From Gelidibacter mesophilus DSM 14095 (GTDB lineage: Bacteria; Bacteroidota; Bacteroidia; Flavobacteriales; Flavobacteriaceae), in assembly GCF_000423005.1 (NCBI RefSeq), contig NZ_AUHD01000008.1, positions 124,001-188,000 on the forward strand: 64,000 bases of DNA, given 5' to 3'. The notes beneath the pieces were generated by a model, which was not told the DNA's origin, searched no databases, and worked only from the letters and a program-made list of their open reading frames with translations. Numbering within the stretch: the first letter of the stretch is position 1; every line of letters begins with the position of its first letter. A program made the translations under genes and the position numbers. Positions 36,065 through 45,377 of the stretch are shown here, piece by piece.

Positions 36065-36072
36065 TAATTTTG
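36065..36072 (+). promoter_or_regulatory. Promoter -7 box for the small membrane protein
   Basis: TAATTTTG matches TAnnTTTG, 25 bases before the ATG at 36098. The upstream element is not clear. Confidence 0.4.
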
Positions 36073-36097
36073 TAGGGTAAATATAATATTTATTATC

Positions 36098-36325
36098 ATG
36101 AAAGACTTTTTTAATGGTTTTGCAAATCTATTTGTCGACTACTTATTTTGGCCTTTGGATGCTTTAAGAGATTTAGAGCTTGACAATTGGTGGCTCGCTA
36201 ATATATTTTCTTGGATACTTATCATTATAGGATTTGTAGCCTTTGTATATTGGATGCTGGAGTTGAAAAAATATGACGATAACAACGAAGAGGACAAGAG
36301 CATTTCATCCCACTCGTATTTATAG
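36098..36325 (+). CDS. Small membrane protein (DUF6341-like)
   Basis: 75 aa, with one clear transmembrane helix (WLANIFSWILIIIGFVAFVYWM) and a Trp-rich N-terminus (LFWPLDALRDLELDNWW). I recognise it as the DUF6341 protein often found between DUF6427 and purD; function unknown. The last 6 bases overlap the end of purD on the other strand. Confidence 0.75.
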   Translation: MKDFFNGFANLFVDYLFWPLDALRDLELDNWWLANIFSWILIIIGFVAFVYWMLELKKYDDNNEEDKSISSHSYL

Positions 36326-37591
36326 ATCAAAACCAATATCCTTACGGTAATATATCTTATCAAAATGTAGTTTTTCTATATTTTGGTAAGATTTTTTTAT
36401 GGCCTCCTGGTAAGTGTTTCCAAACGCTGTTATAGCCATGACCCGTCCGCCAGATGTGACCACTTTATGGTCTATCAACATGGCACCGGCATGAAAAGGA
36501 AGAACATCAGTCAGGTTTTCCAATCCTGTAATTTCTTTACCTTTTTCATAACTTTCAGGATAACCACCCGAAACCAACATTACTGTAGTTGCGGCGCGTT
36601 CATCAATTTCAATCTCTATTTTATCCAATGTTTGATTGGCAATGGCTTGAAGAATTTCAACCAGATCATTTTTGAGTCTCGGTAAGACAACTTCCGTCTC
36701 CGGATCTCCCATCCTTACGTTGTACTCAATAACCTTAGGGTCGTCTCCTACTTTAATCAAACCAATAAAAATAAAGCCTTTGTAATCCAATCCATCTTTT
36801 TGGAGTCCAGATACTGTAGGCTTCACCACGCGTTCCTCAATCTTCTTTAAAAATGATTCTGTAGCAAACGGTACAGGAGAAACCGCTCCCATACCTCCAG
36901 TATTTAATCCGGTATCACCGTCACCAATACGTTTATAATCTTTGGCTGTCGGTAATAGTTGGTAGTTTTTTCCATCGGTAAGCACAAAACAACTAAGTTC
37001 AATCCCGTCCAAAAACTCTTCAATGACCACTTTCGTACTGGCTGTTCCAAATTTGGCATCCACCAGCATACTTTTAAGTTCTGCTTTGGCCTCATTTAGG
37101 TCATTCAAAATCAAAACACCTTTACCGCCCGCCAATCCATCAGCTTTTAAAACATACGGTGGATTTAAGGTCTCCAAAAACTGATAGCCGGCGTCCAATG
37201 AAGTAGCATCAAAACTTTGGTAAGTTGCAGTTGGAATGTTGTGACGAAACAAGAATTCTTTTGCAAATTCCTTGCTGCCTTCCAATTGCGAAGCGGCTTT
37301 TTGGGGCCCAATAACCGCCACGTGCTTCAGTTCTTTATCGTTCAGAAAGAAATCGTGGATGCCCTCAACCAAAGGATCTTCAGGACCCACCACAACCATA
37401 TCAATGTTCCTTTCCAGAACCAGCTTTCTTATGGCTCTAAAATCTGTAACCTTGAGATCGATATTTATAGCTATTTCCGCAGTTCCGGAATTTCCTGGGG
37501 CAACAAATAGTTTTTGACATAATGGACTTTGGACAATTTTCCAAGCAAAAGTATGTTCCCTTCCACCGGAACCGAGAATTAAAATGGTCAT
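36320..37591 (-). CDS. purD: Phosphoribosylamine--glycine ligase
   Basis: 423 aa, ATP-grasp enzyme of purine synthesis that joins glycine to phosphoribosylamine to make GAR. N-terminal ILGSGGREH, ATP-grasp loop ADGLAGGKGV, and the metal site NVRMGDPETE. Standard length. A tandem 9-bp repeat lies directly before its ATG within the likely leader. It converges on the small membrane gene. Confidence 0.97.
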   Translation of the reverse strand: MTILILGSGGREHTFAWKIVQSPLCQKLFVAPGNSGTAEIAINIDLKVTDFRAIRKLVLERNIDMVVVGPEDPLVEGIHDFFLNDKELKHVAVIGPQKAASQLEGSKEFAKEFLFRHNIPTATYQSFDATSLDAGYQFLETLNPPYVLKADGLAGGKGVLILNDLNEAKAELKSMLVDAKFGTASTKVVIEEFLDGIELSCFVLTDGKNYQLLPTAKDYKRIGDGDTGLNTGGMGAVSPVPFATESFLKKIEERVVKPTVSGLQKDGLDYKGFIFIGLIKVGDDPKVIEYNVRMGDPETEVVLPRLKNDLVEILQAIANQTLDKIEIEIDERAATTVMLVSGGYPESYEKGKEITGLENLTDVLPFHAGAMLIDHKVVTSGGRVMAITAFGNTYQEAIKKSYQNIEKLHFDKIYYRKDIGFDL

Positions 37592-37626
37592 GTTTGTGTT
37601 GTTTGTGTTGTTTGTGTTGTTTGTTG
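37592..37626 (-). repeat. 9-bp microsatellite in the purD leader
   Basis: On the plus strand three full TTTGTGTTG units and a partial fourth (37593-37601, 37602-37610, 37611-37619, 37620-37626); the transcript reads CAACACAAA repeated. It starts one base from the purD ATG and fills the leader up to the promoter. Confidence 0.8.
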
Positions 37627-37655
37627 CAAAAATATAGTTTATGACCTGAAAACAA
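37627..37655 (-). promoter_or_regulatory. Promoter of purD
   Basis: Minus strand TTG (plus 37653-37655), 18 bases, TATTTTTG (37627-37634). The spacing fits Bacteroidota promoters; the 9-bp repeats begin just after it, so they would form the transcribed leader. Confidence 0.6.
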
Positions 37656-38023
37656 TAATATTTTTGACGATTAAATCGATAATGAAAGATAAAAGAAATA
37701 AGACTGCTGTGCTGTTAAATTCAACCTGTCTGCCGGCAGGCATGGAATCTAGACTTAAACGAATAAGTATTAAAAATATAGATTTTAAGGCTTAACTTCA
37801 GCACGAATCATCATGTATTGCGATACTTCCAAAAAATTAAAACGCTGGTTGCCCTCAAGCTATTGCGCTCTTTATACTGACGAAGCATTGCCCACAGACA
37901 ACTTCTTAGAGAATCTTTAAAACCAAAAAGTTTAAATCGAACTAGAACGGAATTAAAACTTGAATGTTCAAGATTGATTTTAGGTAAGAGTTTAATAAAT
38001 TTCTTTACTTTACATTCTTATAA
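37656..38023. other. 368-bp spacer before the polysaccharide locus
   Basis: Holds a REP-like palindrome (37725-37740, followed by GGAATCTAGACTT) and a small ATG-to-stop frame (37813-37920, 35 aa) with no recognisable homology or motif. No good promoter for the CapK-like gene was found. Confidence 0.45.
37725..37740. repeat. REP-like palindrome with GGAATCTAGACTT tail
   Basis: CCTGTCTGCCGGCAGG, followed two bases later by GGAATCTAGACTT; the copy at 8372-8389 is followed by similar words (GGAATTTAAAATCTAGACTT), which shows a shared flanking sequence. Confidence 0.65.
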
Positions 38024-39343
38024 ATGGCCTTACACTTGAATTTATTTGATGTTTCCTTAAAACTGAGTGGCTTTCCAATCAAGAAAGCAAAATCTGTCTT
38101 GAACAGTATTCAGAATCTTAAAATGAACGACTTTGAAAGCTATATTGCAAATCAGAAAGAATCAATTGTTAATTATCACCTCAACCATACCCCATTTTAC
38201 AAATCGATTTTTAAAGCCACTACCTTTTCATCCTGGAATGCAGTTCCAATAATGAGGAAAAGCGATTTACAACAACCTTTGGCGCATCGTCTATCCGACG
38301 GATTTTCTATAAAAGACGTTTATATCAATAAAACTTCGGGTTCGTCTGGAGATCCGTTTGTATTTGCAAAAGACAAATTTTGTCACGCACTCACTTGGAG
38401 CATGATACAAAACCGATTTGGCTGGTTCAATCTCGATTTTAATAGTTCCAAACAGGCTCGATTTTATGGGATCCCACTAGATACAAAAGGATACTATAAA
38501 GAGCGATTTAAAGATGCTTTAAGCAAACGGTTCAGGTTTTCAGTTTTTGATTTGAGCGAAGCTGCTTTTCAAACTTATTTAGAAAAATTTAAATATACTA
38601 AATTCGATTATATCAACGGTTACACTAGCGCTATTGTTCAATTTGCGAAATTTTTGGAACAGAAAGAGCTAATATTAACCTCCGTCTGCCCTACGCTCAA
38701 AGCTTGTGTGGTCACTTCAGAGATGTTGTTTGAAAACGATAAACTTTTACTAGAGAAACACTTTGGCATTCCCGTAATCAATGAATATGGCGCTTCCGAA
38801 TTGGATTTAATTGCTTTTCAAAATAAAAAAGCCGAATGGGTAGTGAACAGTGAAACTCTTTTTGTTGAAATAGTTGATGACAAGGATAATGTTTTGCCAT
38901 ATGGAGAAGAAGGCCGTATAGTCATTACGTCATTATACAATAAAGCACATCCATTTATCCGCTATGATATTGGCGATACAGGCGTTCTGTCAAAAAAAAG
39001 CACTATCCAAAAACCGCTGCTTCAGAAATTAATAGGTCGCACCAATGACATTGCCATCTTACCTAGTGGGAAAAAATCTGCTGGACTTACATTTTACTAT
39101 ATTACCAAAAGTATTATTGAAGATGATGGCAATGTGAAGGAGTTTATAATTGAACAATTGGACCTTCAAACCTTTAAAATCAAGTATGTCAGCACTGAAA
39201 TATTATCAGTTAACCAATCCGAAATGATCATTAAGCAAATGGAACATTATCTTGAAAAAGGACTACAGGTTATTTTTGAACGCCAACCGCATTTAACTCG
39301 ATCCAAATCAGGCAAATTAAAACAATTTACGTCATTATTATAA
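38024..39343 (+). CDS. CapK-like (phenylacetate--CoA ligase family) enzyme
   Basis: 439 aa. Adenylate-forming family: P-loop TSGSSGDPF (KTSGSSGDP) and the NEYGASELDLIAFQ segment (A5-type motif), C-terminal SGKLKQF. CapK-type proteins are common in capsule loci; their reaction is not well established. It opens the plus-strand part of the locus and is 5 bp from wecB. Confidence 0.85.
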   Translation: MALHLNLFDVSLKLSGFPIKKAKSVLNSIQNLKMNDFESYIANQKESIVNYHLNHTPFYKSIFKATTFSSWNAVPIMRKSDLQQPLAHRLSDGFSIKDVYINKTSGSSGDPFVFAKDKFCHALTWSMIQNRFGWFNLDFNSSKQARFYGIPLDTKGYYKERFKDALSKRFRFSVFDLSEAAFQTYLEKFKYTKFDYINGYTSAIVQFAKFLEQKELILTSVCPTLKACVVTSEMLFENDKLLLEKHFGIPVINEYGASELDLIAFQNKKAEWVVNSETLFVEIVDDKDNVLPYGEEGRIVITSLYNKAHPFIRYDIGDTGVLSKKSTIQKPLLQKLIGRTNDIAILPSGKKSAGLTFYYITKSIIEDDGNVKEFIIEQLDLQTFKIKYVSTEILSVNQSEMIIKQMEHYLEKGLQVIFERQPHLTRSKSGKLKQFTSLL

Positions 39344-39348
39344 AAAAG

Positions 39349-40446
39349 ATGAACATCACCATTATAGCAGGAGCGCGACCGAATTTCATGAAAATTGCCC
39401 CAATTATTGAGGCTATAAAGCAAAAAAATGCTGCAGGTGTAGCTCTAAATTATCAATTGATCCATACGGGCCAACATTATGATAAAAACTTAAGTGATAC
39501 GTTTTTTGAAGAGTTAGATATTCCGTTTCCAGATATCAATTTAAATGTTCAAAGTGGCACCCAGGCCGAACAAACCGGTGCAATAATGATTGGATTTGAA
39601 AAGGTATTAGTGAACAATCCGACAGATTTAGTTTTGGTGGTTGGCGATGTGACCTCAACCATGGCCTGTACGATAGTAGCGAAAAAAGCGGGACTAAAAG
39701 TAGCTCATGTTGAAGCGGGTATTCGCTCAGGCGATTTAACCATGCCTGAAGAAATCAATAGAATCGTCACCGATAGTTTAACCGACTATTTTTTCACCAC
39801 GACATCTTTAGCATCAGAAACCCTTAAAAATTTGGGTGTGTCAGAAAACCAAATTTATTTTGTGGGGAACGTCATGATTGATACGCTACTCAAAAATGAT
39901 AACAGACTCCAACAACCTAAATTGTGGAGAACGCTTCAGTTAGAAGCAAAAAAATACCTTGTCATGACCTTGCACAGACCAAGCAATGTTGACGGAGAAC
40001 AGCAACTCAAGGCTTTAATTTCGCAATTGGCGCAATTAGGAAAAGATTATCCCATCATCTTTCCGGTTCACCCAAGAACAAAAAAACTCTTGGAAGGTCT
40101 AAACCTGAATTTTCCAAATCTCCATTATGTAGCACCTTTAGGATATTTAGAATTTAATTATTTGGTAAAATATGCCTTTGCAGTCCTAACGGATTCTGGT
40201 GGCATTACTGAAGAAACAACTGTCATGCACGTGCCATGCATTACTTTAAGAACTAGTACAGAACGGCCAGAAACCTGCACTATTGGAACAAACGTATTGG
40301 TGGGCAATGATCCTGTAAAGATCACTCATGCTTTTGAAGAACTACTTTCTGGTAATTGGCGGATAGGTGACATCCCTGAGCTCTGGGATGGTTGTGCTGC
40401 GGAACGCATCATCAATCATTTGGTAGATATTTATAAAGTATCATGA
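39349..40446 (+). CDS. wecB: UDP-N-acetylglucosamine 2-epimerase (non-hydrolysing)
   Basis: 365 aa. The family blocks GARPNFMKIAP, HTGQHYD, HVEAGIRSGDLTMPEEINR and LTDSGGITEE are all present. It interconverts UDP-GlcNAc and UDP-ManNAc, a precursor of ManNAc-containing or acidic sugars. It overlaps the next gene by 4 bases (ATGA), so they are coupled. Confidence 0.93.
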   Translation: MNITIIAGARPNFMKIAPIIEAIKQKNAAGVALNYQLIHTGQHYDKNLSDTFFEELDIPFPDINLNVQSGTQAEQTGAIMIGFEKVLVNNPTDLVLVVGDVTSTMACTIVAKKAGLKVAHVEAGIRSGDLTMPEEINRIVTDSLTDYFFTTTSLASETLKNLGVSENQIYFVGNVMIDTLLKNDNRLQQPKLWRTLQLEAKKYLVMTLHRPSNVDGEQQLKALISQLAQLGKDYPIIFPVHPRTKKLLEGLNLNFPNLHYVAPLGYLEFNYLVKYAFAVLTDSGGITEETTVMHVPCITLRTSTERPETCTIGTNVLVGNDPVKITHAFEELLSGNWRIGDIPELWDGCAAERIINHLVDIYKVS

Positions 40447-41609
40447 AAGACGTTCTCATCATTACAAGTTATTTTCCTCCAGAAACTGGCGCAGCATCTA
40501 ACCGGATTTTTCATTTGGCAAGTGGGTTGCAACAGCATAATTTTAAAATTTCTGTCATCACGCCACTACCTAATTATCCGACAGGAAAAATTTTTAAATC
40601 GTATCGTGGAAAATTTAAAGATACTTCAGTTGAGAAAGGCATTACAATCCATCGTTTATGGGTTTACGCTTCTATTTCAAAGAATAAAGTGGTTCGACTA
40701 TTTGCAATGCTCTCTTACAGCCTGAGTCTTATTTGGTATTTCTTATTCCACAACATACCTAAAATCGTCATTGTACAGTCGCCGCCACTAATCGTGGCTT
40801 TTACGTGCTGTACCTTTTTACGTTCAAAAAGACGTAAACTTATACTCAATGTCAGCGATTTGTGGCCCATTGCTGGCTTGGAATTAGGGGCTTTAAAAAA
40901 GAACTTTAGTTATAGTCTTCTAGAGCGCATTGAAAGTGCAAATTACAAGAAAGCCGATCTAATTCTGGGACAAAGTGAAGAGATTTTAAAACATATCAAA
41001 TCATTGTACCCCAATAAGAACACTATTCTATATAGAAATTATCCTGATTTTAGATCTCCCGAAACAAGCATAAAAACTGAAAAAGCAACTCCTAAAATAA
41101 AATTGGTCTACGCAGGGTTATTGGGCATTGCGCAAGGTGTTTTAAAACTTTGCCAGAGCCTCAATTACGAGCCTATTGAATTTCATATCTATGGGGCTGG
41201 TGCAGAACAAATAAAAATTGAAAACTACATCAAGATGCATCCTGAGCTACCTATCGTATTTCATGGTGAAGTTTCAAGGGACATGTTGCACCAAGAACTG
41301 ATAACGTATGATTTGGGCATTATTCCGCTCTTAAATCGTATTTACGGCTCCGTGCCCTCAAAAATATTTGAATACGCTAAATTAGGGCTTCCTATGCTTT
41401 ATTTTGGAGGCGGCGAAGGTGAAACTATTATTTCTGAGCATCATCTGGGGTGGATCGCAAAAGCAGGAGATTATGAAGATTTAAACAAAATACTTCGTAA
41501 TATTGATAAGTCGAGTCTCAATACAGATTTAAAAGAAAAAATCAAAAGCACAGCAGCAATTCATTTTGACTTTGACAAACAACTTAATTTCTTGGTAAAA
41601 CAAATTTAA
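40443..41609 (+). CDS. Glycosyltransferase family 4 (WbuB-type)
   Basis: 388 aa. GT-B fold; N-terminal ITSYFPPETGAASNRI typical of WbuB/WcaI-like GT4 proteins, and a C-terminal donor site with VPSKIFEYAKLGLP. The gene overlaps the start side of the wecB stop (ATGA) and its 3' end overlaps the convergent initiating transferase by 4 bases. It adds one sugar of the repeat unit; linkage unknown. Confidence 0.88.
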   Translation: MKDVLIITSYFPPETGAASNRIFHLASGLQQHNFKISVITPLPNYPTGKIFKSYRGKFKDTSVEKGITIHRLWVYASISKNKVVRLFAMLSYSLSLIWYFLFHNIPKIVIVQSPPLIVAFTCCTFLRSKRRKLILNVSDLWPIAGLELGALKKNFSYSLLERIESANYKKADLILGQSEEILKHIKSLYPNKNTILYRNYPDFRSPETSIKTEKATPKIKLVYAGLLGIAQGVLKLCQSLNYEPIEFHIYGAGAEQIKIENYIKMHPELPIVFHGEVSRDMLHQELITYDLGIIPLLNRIYGSVPSKIFEYAKLGLPMLYFGGGEGETIISEHHLGWIAKAGDYEDLNKILRNIDKSSLNTDLKEKIKSTAAIHFDFDKQLNFLVKQI

Positions 41610-42964
41610 TACGCTTTTTCTTCCCCTTTGATTGCATTAATAAAGGTTCTTACAATGATTCTTATGTCCAATAACAGAGACCAATTTTCAATGTAAAAAA
41701 TATCATATTTAACTCGGCCAATCATATCCTTATCTGTTTCAATTTCACCTCTAAAACCGCTTATTTGGGCAAGTCCAGTTATCCCAGGCTTCACAAAATG
41801 TCTGACCATAAACTTATCAATCCGCTTTGCATAAAGATTGGTATGACTCACCATGTGCGGTCTTGGACCAACCACAGACATATCCCCAAAAAGTACATTA
41901 AAGAATTGTGGGAGCTCGTCGATACTCGTTTTTCTTAAAAAACGTCCTACTTTAGTAATCCGTTGATCATCTTTTTTGGCTTGATTTACATGGGCCTCTT
42001 TATTGGGCATCATAGACCTAAATTTATAACAGTCAAACACTTTATAATTAAAACCGTTTCTCGATTGTTTAAAAAATACGGGGCCCCTAGTTTCCAACTT
42101 GATAAAAATAGCAATTATTGGGGTAAGCCACGACAATAGGAAAACAATAACCAAACTAGAAAATAAAATATCGAAACTCCGTTTGACAATCTGGTTGATG
42201 GATTCTTCTAAAGGAATATTTCTAAATGAAAGTATTGGGAGATAATCATAATATTCATATTTCAATTTCTTAGTGTAGATATCTTTAGTGTCCGGAAGGA
42301 ATTTTAGGATTTTAAGATTGTTATCGGCAAAACTTGTAATTTCTGCGATCTGTTTATTGGAAAGCTCTGAAATAGAGCAGTAAATTTCATCAACTGAATT
42401 CTCAACAATATAATCAAAACATAAGTCAAGATCGATTTCCTTTTTATCTCTGAAATTAAAAGATTTTTTATGGACATATCCGTATTCAGGATTCTTGTTA
42501 AAGAAATTTTCTAAGGCCAAAGTTTTCTTGTTGACTCCCAATATGACCGTATTTCTATAGTTACCCCCAAATGAAGTTCTATATTTTTGGAGCAGATAAT
42601 ATATTGCAAACTTAAAAATAGTAATTAGTACGAATACCAGAAACACATACTTAAAAACCTTATTAGGGGCGATATTGAATTGTTGATTATAGCCTGAGAA
42701 CGCAAAAATAATCAAGGTGAATAATATCATTTGCCGAATTATTAAAGCAAAGATGGTCACCTCTCTAGTATACCGATACACTTCATAAAATTTTGAAGAG
42801 ATGGAAAGGATGACCCAAGCAAGCGATATCGCTATAAAAAAAATAATGGGATCAATATGCTTAAAAAAATAAAGTACTGCCAATCCATTGACCACACATA
42901 AATCAATCATGTATGAAATGGGTCTTAAGTATCCTGAATATCTACCTTGCTTAAAAGTATTCAC
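41606..42964 (-). CDS. Polyprenyl glycosylphosphotransferase (initiating enzyme)
   Basis: 452 aa. Four or five N-terminal membrane helices, a CoA-binding-like middle domain, and the C-terminal bacterial sugar-transferase domain (VFFKQSRNG, YKFRSMMPN, LRKTSIDELPQF, SVVGPRPH). It transfers a hexose-1-phosphate to undecaprenyl phosphate, the first step of repeat-unit assembly. Two bases separate it from the UXS-like gene on the same strand. Confidence 0.93.
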   Translation of the reverse strand: MNTFKQGRYSGYLRPISYMIDLCVVNGLAVLYFFKHIDPIIFFIAISLAWVILSISSKFYEVYRYTREVTIFALIIRQMILFTLIIFAFSGYNQQFNIAPNKVFKYVFLVFVLITIFKFAIYYLLQKYRTSFGGNYRNTVILGVNKKTLALENFFNKNPEYGYVHKKSFNFRDKKEIDLDLCFDYIVENSVDEIYCSISELSNKQIAEITSFADNNLKILKFLPDTKDIYTKKLKYEYYDYLPILSFRNIPLEESINQIVKRSFDILFSSLVIVFLLSWLTPIIAIFIKLETRGPVFFKQSRNGFNYKVFDCYKFRSMMPNKEAHVNQAKKDDQRITKVGRFLRKTSIDELPQFFNVLFGDMSVVGPRPHMVSHTNLYAKRIDKFMVRHFVKPGITGLAQISGFRGEIETDKDMIGRVKYDIFYIENWSLLLDIRIIVRTFINAIKGEEKAY

Positions 42965-42965
42965 A

Positions 42966-43955
42966 TTATTTTTTTATGTGGTTTGTAAAATCCTTGTGTT
43001 CACTTTTGTACAATTCCTCTTCGGAAAGGCTTTTAAAATAATTATAGGTAATGCTCATTCCCTCCGCTCTACCAATTTTAGGCTCCCAACCAAGAAGCTT
43101 CTTCGCCAAACTGATGTCCGGTTGCCGTTGCATTGGATCATCAACTGGCAGGGGTTTATAGACCACCTTCTGATCGGTATTGGTGAGTTTTATGATTTCT
43201 TCAGCAAAATCCCTTATGGATATCTCATGTGGGTTACCAATATTAACAGGATACGCATAGTCACTAAACAACAATCGGTATATGCCTTCTACCTGATCGC
43301 CAACATAGCAAAACGAACGTGTTTGAGAACCATCTCCAAAAATAGTCAAATCTTCTCCCCGTAGGGCTTGCCCCATAAAGGCTGGAATGACCCGACCATC
43401 ATTGAGCCGCATTCTGGGGCCATAAGTGTTAAAAATTCTAACGATACGAGTTTCTAGACCATGAAATCTATGATAGGCCATTGTAATTGATTCCTGAAAA
43501 CGTTTGGCTTCGTCATAAACACCACGGGGTCCAATGGTATTGACATTGCCATAATAATCTTCGGTTTGAGGATGTATCAACGGATCACCATAAACTTCAG
43601 AGGTCGATGCAATGAGCAGTCTTGCTCTTTTATTCTTAGCCAATCCTAATAAGTTGTGAGTTCCCAAAGAACCTACTTTTAAGGTTTGGATAGGAATTCT
43701 CAAATAATCTACGGGACTTGCAGGCGATGCAAAATGCAAAATATAATGAATGTCTTGGTCAATGGTAATGTGCTCAGTGACGTCATGCTCCATAAATTTA
43801 AACTGCGGATGACTCTCTAAATGCCTAATATTATCAAAATCGCCAGTAATGAAATTGTCCATTCCAATAACGTTGAAGCCTTCTTTTATAAAGCGGTCAC
43901 AGAGGTGAGACCCTAGAAAGCCCGCAGCTCCTGTGATGAGTACATTTTTGGACAT
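42966..43955 (-). CDS. UDP-glucuronate decarboxylase-like SDR
   Basis: 329 aa short-chain dehydrogenase/reductase. [11 protein letters not shown] (NAD site), [16 protein letters not shown] (catalytic Tyr/Lys), and [14 protein letters not shown] are typical of UDP-xylose synthase. It would convert UDP-GlcA to UDP-xylose. A UDP-glucose dehydrogenase is not in the window, so UDP-GlcA must come from elsewhere. Confidence 0.9.
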   Translation of the reverse strand: MSKNVLITGAAGFLGSHLCDRFIKEGFNVIGMDNFITGDFDNIRHLESHPQFKFMEHDVTEHITIDQDIHYILHFASPASPVDYLRIPIQTLKVGSLGTHNLLGLAKNKRARLLIASTSEVYGDPLIHPQTEDYYGNVNTIGPRGVYDEAKRFQESITMAYHRFHGLETRIVRIFNTYGPRMRLNDGRVIPAFMGQALRGEDLTIFGDGSQTRSFCYVGDQVEGIYRLLFSDYAYPVNIGNPHEISIRDFAEEIIKLTNTDQKVVYKPLPVDDPMQRQPDISLAKKLLGWEPKIGRAEGMSITYNYFKSLSEEELYKSEHKDFTNHIKK

Positions 43956-44094
43956 TTGCTTTTATGTTTATAAATTTGAATGGAAAAATATATGTTCAAA
44001 TACCTGACTATCAAAAATAGATTATTGTTCAAAATTTTTTAAATATCAAAATCCTTATTTGGACAACATTCCCATTGATAATGATAAGAAAACA

Positions 44095-44102
44095 CAAAAA
44101 TA
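44095..44102 (-). promoter_or_regulatory. Possible promoter box for the UXS-like gene
   Basis: Minus strand TATTTTTG fits TAnnTTTG, about 140 bases before the ATG at 43955. AT-rich context makes chance matches likely. Confidence 0.3.
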
Positions 44103-44240
44103 GTAAGTATTTCTTAAGATTGACGGTTTAATTAATTAAAGTCTATCTAATTATAATTAATATAATTTATGAATTTTTATGACTATTAAAATAAAGAAAA
44201 AGGGTCTTAAATTATATAACATTGATAGCACGTTGATAAA

Positions 44241-45377
44241 TTAATAATTGTCTAAGGTGTTTGTATTAATGCTTAGCGATTTTAAAGTAATTAAAAAAAG
44301 AAAACAATTAATTGGGTAATAGAGAAAGTTACCTGCAATTATTATAAAAAACAAAACTGAAGTAAAACAAAAGATAGTTAATTTATTAATTACAAAATGT
44401 CGTTTTAATATTATAAAAAAAATAATGAATATAATTACGCCTAAAGTGCCAAAATGTAATATTATATCCACGAGATCCATCTCTACCCTATGTTCAAAAA
44501 GATTGATACCTCCAGTAATTAAATTATAATCGAGTTGACTTAAATTGTGCCAAACAGAAACTATGGCGTCATTTCTATATGAAAATATTGCAGATAGTAT
44601 TCCATCAGTATCTATAATACTCAAGAAGGTGCCTTGATTGAAAAGAAAATAAAGGGAGATTAAAAAAATAACGACCAAAATAAAACTCATTATTCGTTTT
44701 GATTTTTCGTTTTTTAAATTTGTAAGAATCATATAAATTCCAATGCACAATAAAAAGAACAATAGAATTTTAGTTCCTATAACTAACGAACTTATTACAC
44801 TGATTGTAAAAAAAACCATGTCTTTTCGATTGATAGCAATAAGAATAGCCGAAATATAGAAATAAGTAGATTGCATTGAAGTTAGCAGCAATCCGTTGTA
44901 GCCTAGCCGCAAGTAATAAGTCTGAAAAAGCTTGACATCAAATAAAATTCCTAGAATGATGAAGAAAATATTGATGTACACCAAATATTTAAAAATGCGT
45001 TCTACATATTTTATCCATAATTCATTCTGATTGTTGAATAAAAACATAGGAGCAAAAAAGAAAAAACAGCTATATTTTAGAAAATATTCAAAACTCAAAT
45101 CATATAAAAACCAATTCAAAAGGTTGATTATTAGTAACGAAACCAACAACAAGTAGATTTTACTTATCTTCTCAGGTATGCTTTTGAACAAGAAATAAGA
45201 ACAGCCAATAGACACTAATACTAGCAAGACTTTGACATATCTATTCGGCAATGTAAAAGTACTATGGTCTATTGGCAATTGGATAAGAAATTTACTTAAA
45301 CCATCTGCAATATAAATAGTTATAAGGCTGACTGTGATGATGAAAATCGTATTTTTTTCAATTTTCGATTGTTTCAT
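44241..45377 (-). CDS. O-antigen polymerase-like protein (Wzy candidate 1)
   Basis: About 378 aa from the ATG at 45377 (a TTG two codons upstream is possible). About 10-12 transmembrane helices; no sequence motif that names it, as is usual for Wzy. It would polymerise repeat units in the periplasm. It overlaps the preceding gene by about 20 bases. It is one of three Wzy/WaaL-like proteins in a row. Confidence 0.7.
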   Translation of the reverse strand: MKQSKIEKNTIFIITVSLITIYIADGLSKFLIQLPIDHSTFTLPNRYVKVLLVLVSIGCSYFLFKSIPEKISKIYLLLVSLLIINLLNWFLYDLSFEYFLKYSCFFFFAPMFLFNNQNELWIKYVERIFKYLVYINIFFIILGILFDVKLFQTYYLRLGYNGLLLTSMQSTYFYISAILIAINRKDMVFFTISVISSLVIGTKILLFFLLCIGIYMILTNLKNEKSKRIMSFILVVIFLISLYFLFNQGTFLSIIDTDGILSAIFSYRNDAIVSVWHNLSQLDYNLITGGINLFEHRVEMDLVDIILHFGTLGVIIFIIFFIILKRHFVINKLTIFCFTSVLFFIIIAGNFLYYPINCFLFLITLKSLSINTNTLDNY

